Assembly (NCBI GenBank): GCA_903908165.1
Contig: CAIVQX010000103.1
Coordinates: 1 to 51,330 of the forward strand
Length of the DNA: 51,330 nucleotides
Source: an uncultured Methylococcaceae bacterium
GTDB lineage: Bacteria; Pseudomonadota; Gammaproteobacteria; Methylococcales; Methylomonadaceae
Direction of reading: 5' to 3'
In this document: positions 33,339 to 41,070 of the stretch, one piece after another
How positions within the stretch are numbered: position 1 is the first letter of the stretch
Layout of the letters: each line of letters opens with the position of its first letter
Notes under the pieces: generated by a model
Database searches by the model: none
Seen by the model: only the letters and a program-made list of their open reading frames with translations
What the model was told of the DNA's origin: nothing
Made by a program: the position numbers and the translations under genes

Positions 33339-33563
33339 TTATCTTTTAATTATGGGTAAATCCACTGCTTTAATAGCACCCTGTGTCAATTGCTCAACCT
33401 GTATCGCCCTGTTTGCCGGTATCTTACCTTCTGATACCCAGTACGACACTGCCGCTTTAGTTACGCCCAGCTTCTTTGCTAACACCACCTGCTCACCACC
33501 AAACCACGCCACAACATCATCAACGGACACACCGTCAGTAATTTCTTCATTTTCCATTTGCAT
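33339..33563 (-). CDS. Cro/YdaS-like repressor
   Basis: 74 residues from ATG 33563 (MQMENEE). Residues ~12-66 follow the YdaS/Cro pattern: VAWFGGEQVVLAKKLGVTKA, then AVSYWVSEGKIPANR and QLTQGAIKAVDL, a single helix-turn-helix domain. Upstream in-frame ATGs are rejected because they would place coding sequence over the promoter and operator. It leads the minus-strand operon with the primase. Its own promoter (33595-33622) carries a dyad at the start point, so autoregulation is likely. No lysogeny genes are present, so it probably times early genes rather than maintaining a prophage. Confidence 0.82.
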   Translation of the reverse strand: MQMENEEITDGVSVDDVVAWFGGEQVVLAKKLGVTKAAVSYWVSEGKIPANRAIQVEQLTQGAIKAVDLPIIKR

Positions 33564-33568
33564 CTCTC

Positions 33569-33595
33569 TGAGAGTTAAGTTAAGATTGACTCTCA
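33569..33595. promoter_or_regulatory. Operator 1, divergent primase/early region
   Basis: TGAGAGT (33569-33575) and ACTCTCA (33589-33595) form a 7-bp-arm dyad around AGTTAAGTTAAGATTGACT (33573-33591). The 17-base core AGTTAAGTTAAGATTGA recurs with one change each at 35878-35894 and 40470-40486. It covers the predicted start of the minus-strand repressor promoter. Confidence 0.65.
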
Positions 33596-33622
33596 TTTTA
33601 CAACAACAGAGGAAAAACACAA
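33595..33622 (-). promoter_or_regulatory. Promoter of the repressor/primase operon
   Basis: On the minus strand TTGTGT (33622-33617), 16-bp spacer, TAAAAT (33600-33595). The start point would fall inside operator 1. Confidence 0.5.
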
Positions 33623-34293
33623 TGAATGATTTAACTAAACTTTCAAATGAACAACTTGGTGACTTTATCCAAATCAGTTTAATACATGGCACAAACACGC
33701 AGTTCAGCTATGAACTCTTGCACGAAGTGGCATCACGCCTAAAGCACACGGATGAAATCATCAAAGCAGGTATCAGCAATGGTATTCACGACACGCTGAC
33801 TAAACAAAGCACGGCATTCAAGTTTAGACTTGAGGACGTTGTACAAACCCTTGATGACGCACTTGCACCGGCAAGCATTGAAGATAACAAAGAAACTGTT
33901 GAACTCCTCACCATTGATATAACTAGTTACGAAGCGATGGACAAAGCAGTAAAGGAAGCGTTTGAAGAAGAACCAGTGGAAGAAGAACCAGTGGAAGAAG
34001 AACCAGTGGAAGAAGTCCCAGTCAAAAAAGAACCTAAGAAGAAAGAAAAACCAACTGTAAAGGAATCCTTGACAGTTGAAACTTTGCAACCTGTTGAAAT
34101 AGTTGAAGCACTTGCGCCATTTATTACAGCGGAAGCGCTCAAAACCAAAGCACTGGAGATGCGTCAAAAGAATACGATATCACGAGATGCTATTACAGCT
34201 AAATTAGCAGAGTATGGCGCAACGACTATTTTAAAACTTGATCCCACCGTCTATAACGATTTTAACGCATTCTTGGAGAGCCACAATGTTTAA
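33622..34293 (+). CDS. Acidic repeat-containing early protein
   Basis: 223 residues from ATG 33622 with AGAGGAAAAA upstream; upstream in-frame ATGs would run antisense through the repressor gene. The helical N-terminus (NDLTKLSNEQLGDFIQIS) is followed by four EEPVE-type pentapeptides coded by a 15-bp tandem repeat (33963-34020), a Lys-rich segment, and a C-terminal helical domain (FITAEALKTKALEMRQK). First gene of the recombination block, overlapping its neighbour by eight bases. Possibly a replication or recombination scaffold; not recognised. Confidence 0.65.
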   Translation: MNDLTKLSNEQLGDFIQISLIHGTNTQFSYELLHEVASRLKHTDEIIKAGISNGIHDTLTKQSTAFKFRLEDVVQTLDDALAPASIEDNKETVELLTIDITSYEAMDKAVKEAFEEEPVEEEPVEEEPVEEVPVKKEPKKKEKPTVKESLTVETLQPVEIVEALAPFITAEALKTKALEMRQKNTISRDAITAKLAEYGATTILKLDPTVYNDFNAFLESHNV

Positions 34294-34726
34294 AACTAAA
34301 CAACAATTTTATATTTACGATTATATAGACATAAATGTTTTTACTGACGGTATTATCGGCAGTCTTGAAATAGCATTACCTGTATTTAATTTATCTGATC
34401 CTATTACAACTAATCATAACGGTACTGGGTTTTTTGCTGAAATTCCAAACAGCATTAAATTTGTCAACATTAATCATCTAAGAGTTGTTGGCGAATGGGA
34501 GTTAGCACTTTCTTATGATATCGAGGAGATGTTAAAAAAGATAACATCTAAAGGTTTAAACTCTAATCAAATCGATTTAGTTTACGAAAAAATTGTTGAT
34601 AACTTTGTTGATAAAGAGGCTATGCTTTTACCAGAATATAACTTTTATGTTTATGAAAGTTTAGCATCATTAAATAATGAGTTATCAAGAATCAAATGGG
34701 TAACAAGAGGTAAAAATAATGTCTAA
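34286..34726 (+). CDS. Early protein, unknown function
   Basis: 146 residues from ATG 34286, chosen for GGAGAG seven bases upstream. Acidic, mixed alpha/beta (QFYIYDYIDINVFTDGI; YDIEEMLKKITSKGLNSNQI). It overlaps both neighbours by eight bases, so it is part of the block with the DUF2800 nuclease. No motif recognised. Confidence 0.6.
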   Translation: MFKTKQQFYIYDYIDINVFTDGIIGSLEIALPVFNLSDPITTNHNGTGFFAEIPNSIKFVNINHLRVVGEWELALSYDIEEMLKKITSKGLNSNQIDLVYEKIVDNFVDKEAMLLPEYNFYVYESLASLNNELSRIKWVTRGKNNV

Positions 34727-35864
34727 TGAAGAACAACCTAAACACTCATTACTGAGTGCAAGTGGTAGCGCTACTTGGCTGTATTGCTCCGGTAGCGTCG
34801 AGGCACAAAAGCCATACAAAGAGTCGCGCAGTGGATTTGCAGACGAAGGCACGGCAGCGCATGAGCTTGCAGAATTATGCTTAAAAGGTAATCTTAATCC
34901 GTATGATTTTGAGGGCAAAACCCTACCAGAAACCAACTGGATAACCATAGACAAAGCAATGTGCCGTCATGTGAGTGATTACATGGACTTCATCGAGGAA
35001 TTTAAAGGTCACAAAATCTACGAGCAGAAACTCGACTACAGCGAGTATGCACAGGACGGTTTTGGTACAGCAGATTGCGTGATACTGGATGGTGATACCG
35101 TCATCATTATTGACTTGAAGTACGGACAAGGTATTAAGGTCAATGCTGATACCACGCAAACTAAAATCTATGCGCTCGGTGTACTTAGCGAGTTTGGTAT
35201 GCTCCAAGATATTAAAACCATTCGGATGTTCATCTATCAACCCAGACTGGATCATGTAGATGAAAACGTGATGACTATAGATGAGTTACTACGTTTTGGC
35301 GAATGGGTAAAAGACAGAGCGCAACTGGCTATGCAACCCAACGCGCCACTCACAGCAGGTGATAAGCAGTGCCAATGGTGTAAGCACAAGGCAAGATGCC
35401 CAGAGCTGATGCGGTACACTGAGAACGCGATACAGAATGAGTTTGCAGACTTTGATGACATGGTGAGCGTTAATCGCTTAAACGATGAGCAACTTAGCAT
35501 TGCACTGAGCAGCGCTCCGTTGATTAAATCATGGTTAAGTGCTGTTGAAGAAGTAGTTAAAGAGCGCTTAGAATCGGGAGAAGGCTTTAAAGGGTACAAA
35601 CTTGTGGAAGGTCGAAGTTCTCGTGAATGGGCAGACATTGATGAGGCAGAAAGTGCGCTACGAATTGACCACACCGACGAAGAACTTTACGAAATGAATT
35701 TTATTTCTGTGGCTAAATTCGAGAAGCTGGTAGGCAAGAAAAACATAAAAGAGTTTGAAAATCTGATAGTTAAGAAAACAGGTAAACCCACTGTTGCTTT
35801 AGAAACTGATCCGAGAAAATCATTGTCAGTTTCTAGTAATGATTTTTCTGATTTTGACGATTGA
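34719..35864 (+). CDS. DUF2800-family RecB/Cas4-like nuclease
   Basis: 381 residues. The PD-(D/E)xK core is visible: GTAAHELAE (~45), GTAD with D119, and IDLKYGQG with D132 and K134. C23 and the later C218, C221 and C227 (CQWCKHKARC) match the cysteine spacing of the iron-sulphur cluster in Cas4/AddB-type nucleases. This is the DUF2800 pattern. The neighbouring SSB-like DUF2815 gene suggests a phage recombination or DNA-end processing pair. Its stop codon overlaps the promoter for the next operon. Confidence 0.88.
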   Translation: MSNEEQPKHSLLSASGSATWLYCSGSVEAQKPYKESRSGFADEGTAAHELAELCLKGNLNPYDFEGKTLPETNWITIDKAMCRHVSDYMDFIEEFKGHKIYEQKLDYSEYAQDGFGTADCVILDGDTVIIIDLKYGQGIKVNADTTQTKIYALGVLSEFGMLQDIKTIRMFIYQPRLDHVDENVMTIDELLRFGEWVKDRAQLAMQPNAPLTAGDKQCQWCKHKARCPELMRYTENAIQNEFADFDDMVSVNRLNDEQLSIALSSAPLIKSWLSAVEEVVKERLESGEGFKGYKLVEGRSSREWADIDEAESALRIDHTDEELYEMNFISVAKFEKLVGKKNIKEFENLIVKKTGKPTVALETDPRKSLSVSSNDFSDFDD

Positions 35865-35889
35865 CAGTTTATGTAAATCAATCTAAACT
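35861..35889 (+). promoter_or_regulatory. Promoter before the SSB gene
   Basis: TTGACA (35861-35866), 17-bp spacer, TAAACT (35884-35889). The -10 lies inside operator 2. Confidence 0.65.
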
Positions 35890-35894
35890 TAACT
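35878..35894. promoter_or_regulatory. Operator 2, before the SSB gene
   Basis: Read on the minus strand, AGTTAAGTTTAGATTGA: 16 of 17 identical to operator 1. It covers the -10 of the 35861 promoter, so binding would block transcription. Confidence 0.6.
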
Positions 35895-35973
35895 CAACTT
35901 AGCTCTCCGGTTGAGTTGTTACCGAGGATGGGAAATCACTTTAATAATGGCGATTTATCAATAACCCATCCTC
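35890..35973 (+). other. Two leader hairpins before the SSB gene
   Basis: AACTCAAC (35891-35898) pairs with GTTGAGTT (35910-35917); GAGGATGGG (35924-35932) pairs with CCCATCCTC (35965-35973). They form a structured 5' leader of about 130 bases. No terminator follows. Confidence 0.65.
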
Positions 35974-36018
35974 ACTTTAATCCCATAATCCATAACGCCA
36001 TAAGGCAAGAAGGTTAAA

Positions 36019-36543
36019 ATGTCAGATACACAAATTAAATTAGGTGAAGTTCGTTTGTCTTTTCCATCTTTGTTTCGCAAAGCAGTTTTCGACAATGTTG
36101 AAACTAAATACGAAGCAACTGTATTAATGCCTAAAGACAGCAAACAACACAAAACGGTACAAGCCGCAATTGATAAATTCATTGCGCAAACATTCAAAGA
36201 CGGTGCGCCTAAAGGGTTAAAAATCACCTGTTTTATTGATGGCGATGACAAAGAATATGATGGTTACGCTAACATGATGGCGCTTAAAGGATCATCGAAT
36301 AAACGTATTCCTGTATTCGATAAAGACCGTGCACCAATTACCGAAGATGACGATAAAGTCTACGCTGGATGCTATGTCAATGCTATTTTTGACTTTTGGT
36401 ATTCAAGTCATCCTAAAGGCGGCAAACAAATATTAAGCAACCTCCTTGGCGTCCAGTTCAAGAGAGACGGTGAAGCGTTCTCTGATGCTAAAGTTGCAAG
36501 CGCTGATGCGTTTGATGACGAGTCAGATGAAGACGATTTTTAA
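36019..36543 (+). CDS. DUF2815 single-stranded-DNA-binding protein
   Basis: 174 residues. IKLGEVRLSFPSLFRKAVF at the start, EATVLMPKD, GYANMMALKGSS and YAGCYVNAIFDFW fit DUF2815, an OB-fold family related in role to T7 gp2.5. The strongly acidic tail (DDESDEDDF) is typical of SSBs and should contact replication partners. Expressed from its own promoter at 35861 behind a structured leader. A long structured RNA follows its stop. Confidence 0.85.
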   Translation: MSDTQIKLGEVRLSFPSLFRKAVFDNVETKYEATVLMPKDSKQHKTVQAAIDKFIAQTFKDGAPKGLKITCFIDGDDKEYDGYANMMALKGSSNKRIPVFDKDRAPITEDDDKVYAGCYVNAIFDFWYSSHPKGGKQILSNLLGVQFKRDGEAFSDAKVASADAFDDESDEDDF

Positions 36544-36549
36544 ATACTC

Positions 36550-36985
36550 TGTGTCCTCAGTGTAAAAGACGGTTGGTTTAATACCGTAAAAATTAAATGA
36601 CAGCTTGGAAAGACAAGCACTATCAATAAAAGCATTGCTCGCTCTCACCGCAAATGAGAACCTTGTGACCCTTAATGTAGAGTAATACGGTATAGCTACC
36701 CGTACTATGGGGTAAGAATTAGTGGTGACGCTAATTTGTCACTACGATAGGGAAGTATCGAAACTGACTCGTAGGATATAGTAAACAGTGCTTTTATTGA
36801 TAGTCTGGTAAACTATTGATGTGACATAAAATACTCTCCTTTATTAATCGCGTTAGGCGGAAAGCAGTCAATTACCTAGCGCGATGCTAATGGGTTTTAA
36901 TAAGTATCCGTATTTATTAAAACCTCAAGCTCCACCTAAAGACCTCACCGACAATTTGTTACTCCAGATTGTCGGTTTTTTTATA
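36550..36985 (+). ncRNA. Long structured RNA ending in a terminator, before the DNA polymerase
   Basis: A gene-free ~430-base stretch. A 16-bp perfect helix, 36619-36634 with 36789-36804, closes a ~154-nt domain. Inside are TCTCA/TGAGA (36643/36655), TACGGTA/TACCCGTA (36686/36697, one bulge), an 8-bp stem 36722-36729/36738-36745 and GATA/TATC (36746/36756). A small hairpin GCTTG/CAAGC precedes the domain. After it come 11-bp stems 36847-36857/36875-36885 and 36893-36903/36914-36924, then the terminator at 36947-36982. AAATACTCT occurs on both sides (36542, 36830). No match to a known RNA class is recognised by eye. Confidence 0.75.
36947..36982 (+). terminator. Terminator 23 bases before the polymerase start
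   Basis: ACCGACAAT (36947-36955) pairs with ATTGTCGGT (36968-36976) and runs into seven T. It ends the structured RNA and sits directly in front of the DNA polymerase ribosome site, so it may act as an attenuator. Confidence 0.9.
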
Positions 36986-37005
36986 TTCACAAATAGGATA
37001 CCCCT

Positions 37006-38799
37006 ATGAATACTTATATTATTGACACCGAGTGTTACAAAAACTATTGGCTATTTTTAGCCGTCAACCACAAGACCGGATCAAAACTTGAAATAGAATT
37101 GTTTGGCGAAGATGCAAAACTCTCCGAGGAACAAGCTAAAAAGATTGAGCGTCTACTTCTAAATCACGAAACCATATCATTCAATGGCTTGAACTACGAT
37201 ATCCCAATGATATGCGCTGCGATGGATGTCTGGAACTGCAAAAAACTTCACAAACTTTCCACTAAAATTATCACTTCACAGAAAGTCACTTGGCAGATAC
37301 TGCGTGAACATAAACTCAACGTGCCTGCTTACAAGTATCACATTGATATTATTGAACTTCCTATTGGTCAAGCGTCACTCAAAATCTACGGTGGGCGAAT
37401 TCACACCAAGAAAATGCAAGATTTGCCAATTGATCCCAATGCGCTGATACAGGATACTGAGCGTAGCCTTATGCGCAAGTATTGCAGAAACGATACACAA
37501 GTCACAGGTGAACTCTTTGATGCGCTGAGAGGGCAAATAGACTTGCGCAAAGAGATGACAACGCAATACGGCATCAACCTCAATTCCAAGTCCGATGCAC
37601 AGATTGCTGAAGCGATTATCAAATCGGAATTGTACGAGCAAACGGGTGAGCATTACCGTCCCAAGCAGTACGATGCGAATTACACATTCAGCTATCGCAA
37701 TCCAGAGATTATTCAGTTCAAAACACAGGTACTCTGCGATATCTTTGACCAACTACTTTATGAAACCTTCACGCTCAAAGATAACGGCAGTGTTGAACTC
37801 CCCCAATGGTTAGTTGCGCCTATTACTATTGGTAAAGGTTCTTATCAAATGGGTATTGGTGGATTGCATTCACGCGAAACCGCGCAACACATCGAGGCAG
37901 CAGGTGACTTTTACTTATCTGATTTTGACGTGGCGAGTTATTACCCAAGCATTATTCTGCATCAAAGGTTATTCCCCGAAACGATGGGTGAACCGTTCCT
38001 TAATCTTTACCGAGAGATTGTAAAGAAACGCATCACAGCAAAACACACTAAAGATAAAGTCACTGCCGATACCCTAAAAATCGTACTTAACGGATCATTT
38101 GGTAAATTTGGTAGCAAATACAGTAGCTTATACTCACCGCAACTGCTCCTGCAAACCACAATCACTGGTCAACTCTCATTATTGATGTTAATCGAAGAAC
38201 TTGAACTCAATGGCATACAGGTAGTAAGTGCAAACACTGATGGTATTGTGACGCATTATCACGAAAGCCAAATACCAGCGCTCCAAGATATTCTATTTAA
38301 TTGGGAGATCACGACTAGCTATACACTTGAGCAGACAGATTATCGCGAGATTGCCTCACGAGATGTGAATAACTACATTGCTGTGAAACTCGACGGTAAA
38401 ACTAAATGTAAAGGCTGTTTTGGTGAAGCGTCACTGAGTAAAAACCCAGATGGCTTGATTATCTATGAAGCAGTCGCGCAATTCATTGCTAACGGTACAC
38501 CGATTGAAAAGACAGTTACTGATTGTGATGACATTAGAAAGTTTGTCACCGTCCGCAGAGTAACAGGTGGCGCATTGTTCCAAGGGGATTATCTTGGTAA
38601 AGCAGTCCGCTTTTATCACAGTAACAGTTCAAGTCTTGCTGATATGTCACTTGTCTATGCAAAGAACGGGAACAAAGTCCCAATGTCACAAGGGTGTCGT
38701 CCGTTGATGAATCTGCCGGATAGCTTCCCCGATGATGTTGATTTTTATTATTACTACACCAAAGCAAAAGAAGTGCTAAAAGGTGTTGGTTATATTTAG
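37006..38799 (+). CDS. Family B DNA polymerase
   Basis: 597 residues. The 3'-5' exonuclease motifs are DTE (D7/E9), FNGLNYD (~60-66) and YCRNDTQ (~159). Polymerase motif A is DFDVASYYPSIIL (~306-318), motif B KIVLNGSFGKFG (~358-369) and motif C NTDG (~410-413). Length is short for the family, and no protein-priming insertion is obvious. It replicates the phage genome with the primase-helicase and DUF2815 protein. The ribosome site AGGAT follows a terminator hairpin, so expression may depend on read-through. A second terminator lies right after its stop. Confidence 0.93.
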   Translation: MNTYIIDTECYKNYWLFLAVNHKTGSKLEIELFGEDAKLSEEQAKKIERLLLNHETISFNGLNYDIPMICAAMDVWNCKKLHKLSTKIITSQKVTWQILREHKLNVPAYKYHIDIIELPIGQASLKIYGGRIHTKKMQDLPIDPNALIQDTERSLMRKYCRNDTQVTGELFDALRGQIDLRKEMTTQYGINLNSKSDAQIAEAIIKSELYEQTGEHYRPKQYDANYTFSYRNPEIIQFKTQVLCDIFDQLLYETFTLKDNGSVELPQWLVAPITIGKGSYQMGIGGLHSRETAQHIEAAGDFYLSDFDVASYYPSIILHQRLFPETMGEPFLNLYREIVKKRITAKHTKDKVTADTLKIVLNGSFGKFGSKYSSLYSPQLLLQTTITGQLSLLMLIEELELNGIQVVSANTDGIVTHYHESQIPALQDILFNWEITTSYTLEQTDYREIASRDVNNYIAVKLDGKTKCKGCFGEASLSKNPDGLIIYEAVAQFIANGTPIEKTVTDCDDIRKFVTVRRVTGGALFQGDYLGKAVRFYHSNSSSLADMSLVYAKNGNKVPMSQGCRPLMNLPDSFPDDVDFYYYYTKAKEVLKGVGYI

Positions 38800-38834
38800 A
38801 AACTCAAACTTATTTTTTCGTTTGAGTTTCTTTT
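38799..38834 (+). terminator. Terminator after the DNA polymerase
   Basis: GAAACTCAAAC (38799-38809) pairs with GTTTGAGTTTC (38820-38830), 11 bp, followed by TTTTA. The first base overlaps the polymerase stop codon. Confidence 0.8.
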
Positions 38835-38850
38835 ACAATGAGGATAGAAA

Positions 38851-39150
38851 ATGCTTGAAAAAGATATTGAAAAATACCTGTGCGATCAAATCAAAAAAGT
38901 AGGTGGAACGTGTGAAAAGTTCACGTCACCTAATAAACGCTTTGTGCCAGACAGATTAATCACGCTGCCGTTTCAACCTATATTCTTTGTTGAATGCAAA
39001 GCGCCTAAAAAGAAACCCAGTGAAGCGCAAGAACGCGATCACCAAAAGCGACGTGATATGGGCGTTCATGTCTATGTTATTGATTCAAAAGAAAGTGTCG
39101 ATACGCTATTGCTTTATAGATTACCCGTGGAAGGCGATTATGCGCACTAG
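38851..39150 (+). CDS. VRR-NUC nuclease
   Basis: 99 residues, a stand-alone VRR-NUC domain: FVPDRLITLP (D34), FFVECKAPKKKPSEAQ (E48, K50, Q60) and HQKRRDMGVHVYVID. The family cuts branched or structured DNA. In phages it is commonly placed beside a SNF2-type helicase, as here, where the two genes overlap by 11 bases. Probable role in resolving replication or recombination intermediates before packaging. Confidence 0.9.
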   Translation: MLEKDIEKYLCDQIKKVGGTCEKFTSPNKRFVPDRLITLPFQPIFFVECKAPKKKPSEAQERDHQKRRDMGVHVYVIDSKESVDTLLLYRLPVEGDYAH

Positions 39151-40471
39151 AGATGAACTGCGTCACTACCAAGTGCGCACATCGCAGTTTCAAATAGAGC
39201 AGGAGCGAACATTCTGCGCTCTTAAAATGGGGATGGGTAAAACAGCGTCTACGCTTACTACAATACGCGATCTACTTGATGCCTGTGTGATTAGCAAAGC
39301 ACTGGTTATCGCACCACTACGAGTCGCTAATAGCGTCTGGGCGCAAGAAGCAAAGGAATGGGAACATCTCAAAGATTTGAAATTTAAAATCTGCACAGGC
39401 ACAGAATCTAAAAGGTTATCTGCTTTGCACCATGACGCGGATGTGTATGTTATTAATAGAGAAAATGTCGTATGGCTTGTTAATCATTATAAAGACAAAT
39501 TTCCTTTTGATATGGTGGTTATAGATGAGAGCAGCTCGTTCAAATCCCCCACAAGTAAAAGAGTTAAAGCACTGCGCAAAGCACTTCCCTACATTCACTA
39601 TATTACCCTACTTACAGGTACACCCTCCCCTAATGGGTTACTTGACCTATGGGCGCAATGCTATCTGGTAGATTACGGTAAAGCACTTGGGCGAACAATG
39701 AGCGCCTACAAACAGCGATTCTTTGAACAGGATTACAGCGGATACAAGTATATTCCGCGATCCGATTCCCAAAGTAAAATTGAAACGCTGATATCACCCT
39801 TTACTATTTCGATGGAAACCAGTGATTACTTGGAGATGCCCGATTACATTGACCTTTATCAAGAATTGGATTTAGACAAGGAAGTTATTGAAAAATATAA
39901 ACTATTTGAAAAAAATCTTTATATTGAGTTTGAAAACAGTGAAGTAGAAGCTATGAGCGCTGCGTCACTTGCCAATAAACTCCTGCAATACTGCTCTGGC
40001 GCTGTGTACATCGATGAATTTAAAAACTATGAAGTAGTACACGATGCCAAGTTAGATGCACTGGAGGACATTATTGAGCAGAATGACGGGGAGAATATCC
40101 TTGTTGCCTATAACTTTAAAAGCGACTTGGAAAGATTGCTTAAACGCTTTCCAAGTGCGCGTGTACTCGATAAACATCAAAGCACAATTGACGATTGGAA
40201 TGACGGTAATATCCCTTTACTTTTTGCCCATCCCCAGTCGGCAGGTCATGGGTTAAACATTCAGCATGGTGGCTCAATGATTGTGTGGTTCTCACTGAGC
40301 TGGAGTCTTGAATATTACCAGCAATTCAATGCTCGATTGTTTCGGCAAGGACAGACGATGGCTGTGCGGATTATTCACCTAGTCTGCAAAGGTTGCATTG
40401 ATGAGCGAATTATTAACGTATTGAAATTAAAAGACATTGTTCAATCTGACTTACTTCGTGCGTTAAAATAG
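39140..40471 (+). CDS. SNF2-type DEAD-like helicase
   Basis: 443 residues from ATG 39140 (GGAAGG upstream). Walker A-like KMGMGKT (29-35), KALVIAPLRVANSVWAQEA, DESSSF (~130), LLTGTPSPNGLLDLW, and the second lobe with SAGHGLNIQHGG and QQFNARLFRQGQ. This is the compact phage SNF2/SF2 helicase that travels with VRR-NUC. Likely an ATP-driven DNA translocase in replication or recombination; the unwinding polarity cannot be read from sequence. Confidence 0.9.
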   Translation: MRTRDELRHYQVRTSQFQIEQERTFCALKMGMGKTASTLTTIRDLLDACVISKALVIAPLRVANSVWAQEAKEWEHLKDLKFKICTGTESKRLSALHHDADVYVINRENVVWLVNHYKDKFPFDMVVIDESSSFKSPTSKRVKALRKALPYIHYITLLTGTPSPNGLLDLWAQCYLVDYGKALGRTMSAYKQRFFEQDYSGYKYIPRSDSQSKIETLISPFTISMETSDYLEMPDYIDLYQELDLDKEVIEKYKLFEKNLYIEFENSEVEAMSAASLANKLLQYCSGAVYIDEFKNYEVVHDAKLDALEDIIEQNDGENILVAYNFKSDLERLLKRFPSARVLDKHQSTIDDWNDGNIPLLFAHPQSAGHGLNIQHGGSMIVWFSLSWSLEYYQQFNARLFRQGQTMAVRIIHLVCKGCIDERIINVLKLKDIVQSDLLRALK

Positions 40472-40488
40472 TTAAGTTAAGGTTGACT
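40470..40488. promoter_or_regulatory. Operator 3, before the small-gene/nucleotide operon
   Basis: AGTTAAGTTAAGGTTGACT, differing from operator 1 at one position. It covers the -35 of the promoter at 40483. Confidence 0.65.
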
Positions 40489-40510
40489 GAGCAAATAAAA
40501 TAAGTACAAT
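40483..40510 (+). promoter_or_regulatory. Promoter of the small-gene/nucleotide operon
   Basis: TTGACT (40483-40488), 16-bp spacer, TACAAT (40505-40510). The predicted start, about 40517, coincides with the first base pairs of a leader hairpin. Confidence 0.75.
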
Positions 40511-40515
40511 AAACA

Positions 40516-40571
40516 CGACTCAAAGAAAAAGCCTACCGCCAAAAAGTAACACTAGACGGTAGGTAGAGTCG
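40516..40571 (+). other. 5'-end leader hairpin
   Basis: CGACTC (40516-40521) pairs with GAGTCG (40566-40571), and CCTACCG (40532-40538) pairs with CGGTAGG (40557-40563). The transcript would begin in the outer stem, a form known to protect phage mRNAs from 5'-end decay. The remaining leader to 40652 has no gene. Confidence 0.7.
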
Positions 40572-40652
40572 AGGAGTCTAACACATAAACGCATTTCAAG
40601 CAGTTGGAATGAAACGCAAATTAAGTATAACACAAACAAGAGGTTATAAGAG

Positions 40653-40904
40653 ATGTCTGAAATAAAATTCGATCATGAAAAAATTATCGCTCAAATGGTA
40701 AAAAATGCTTTCAAAATAAAACATGACTTTGGTGCAGCTAGAGCAGATTTATTTTTTGAATTAATTTATGCAATTGGAGTAATGATTAAATCCCAAGAAG
40801 GCGGTTATGTGGATAGAAACGAATTTATTAAGGAGGTAAATAAAGTTTTAAACCATGTTTTAAATGATTTAGATAAGGAGTTTTCAAATGAGAGTATTTT
40901 TTGA
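40653..40904 (+). CDS. Small helical protein, paralogue 1
   Basis: 83 residues (starts MSEIKFDHEKIIAQMVKNAF). Clearly similar along its length to the gene at 41048: FDHEKII/FNHHDII, FFELIYAIGVMI/TFELVQAVGYLV, EFIKEVN/LFIKEIN. All-helical, acidic. The pair brackets an unrelated small gene. Unknown function. Confidence 0.65.
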   Translation: MSEIKFDHEKIIAQMVKNAFKIKHDFGAARADLFFELIYAIGVMIKSQEGGYVDRNEFIKEVNKVLNHVLNDLDKEFSNESIF

Positions 40905-41070
40905 AGATAACACCTCTGATGCGTATTGGTATGCTGAGGAGGAAGAAGATGAGAGAAAGTATTGGACGCACTCCCAATGGGACGCATTCAATGCACAAAG
41001 AGCTATAGATACCGAAAAGCAATTACGCAAAATGTTAGGAGATAGATATGTCGAACCAAAGAAAATTTAA
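40888..41070 (+). CDS. Small Trp/acidic protein between two paralogues
   Basis: 60 residues, starting MRVFFEDNTSDAYWYAEEEE, with Trp-rich and acidic first half and a charged helix at the end. AAGGAG upstream. Overlaps both paralogues (17 and 23 bases). Unknown function. Confidence 0.6.
   Translation: MRVFFEDNTSDAYWYAEEEEDERKYWTHSQWDAFNAQRAIDTEKQLRKMLGDRYVEPKKI

Noticed and set aside
33739-34167. Phe/Trp-rich minus-strand frame
   Set aside because: Antisense shadow of the EEPVE repeat gene, with no ribosome site.
36598-36630. Ten-codon frame (MTAWKDKHYQ) at the start of the structured RNA
   Set aside because: No ribosome site, and it overlaps the long helix; kept as RNA only.
36544-37005. 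Group I intron or tmRNA/tRNA-like gene
   Set aside because: No interrupted gene flanks it, I cannot assemble the intron core pairings, and no T-arm or CCA-type end is visible.
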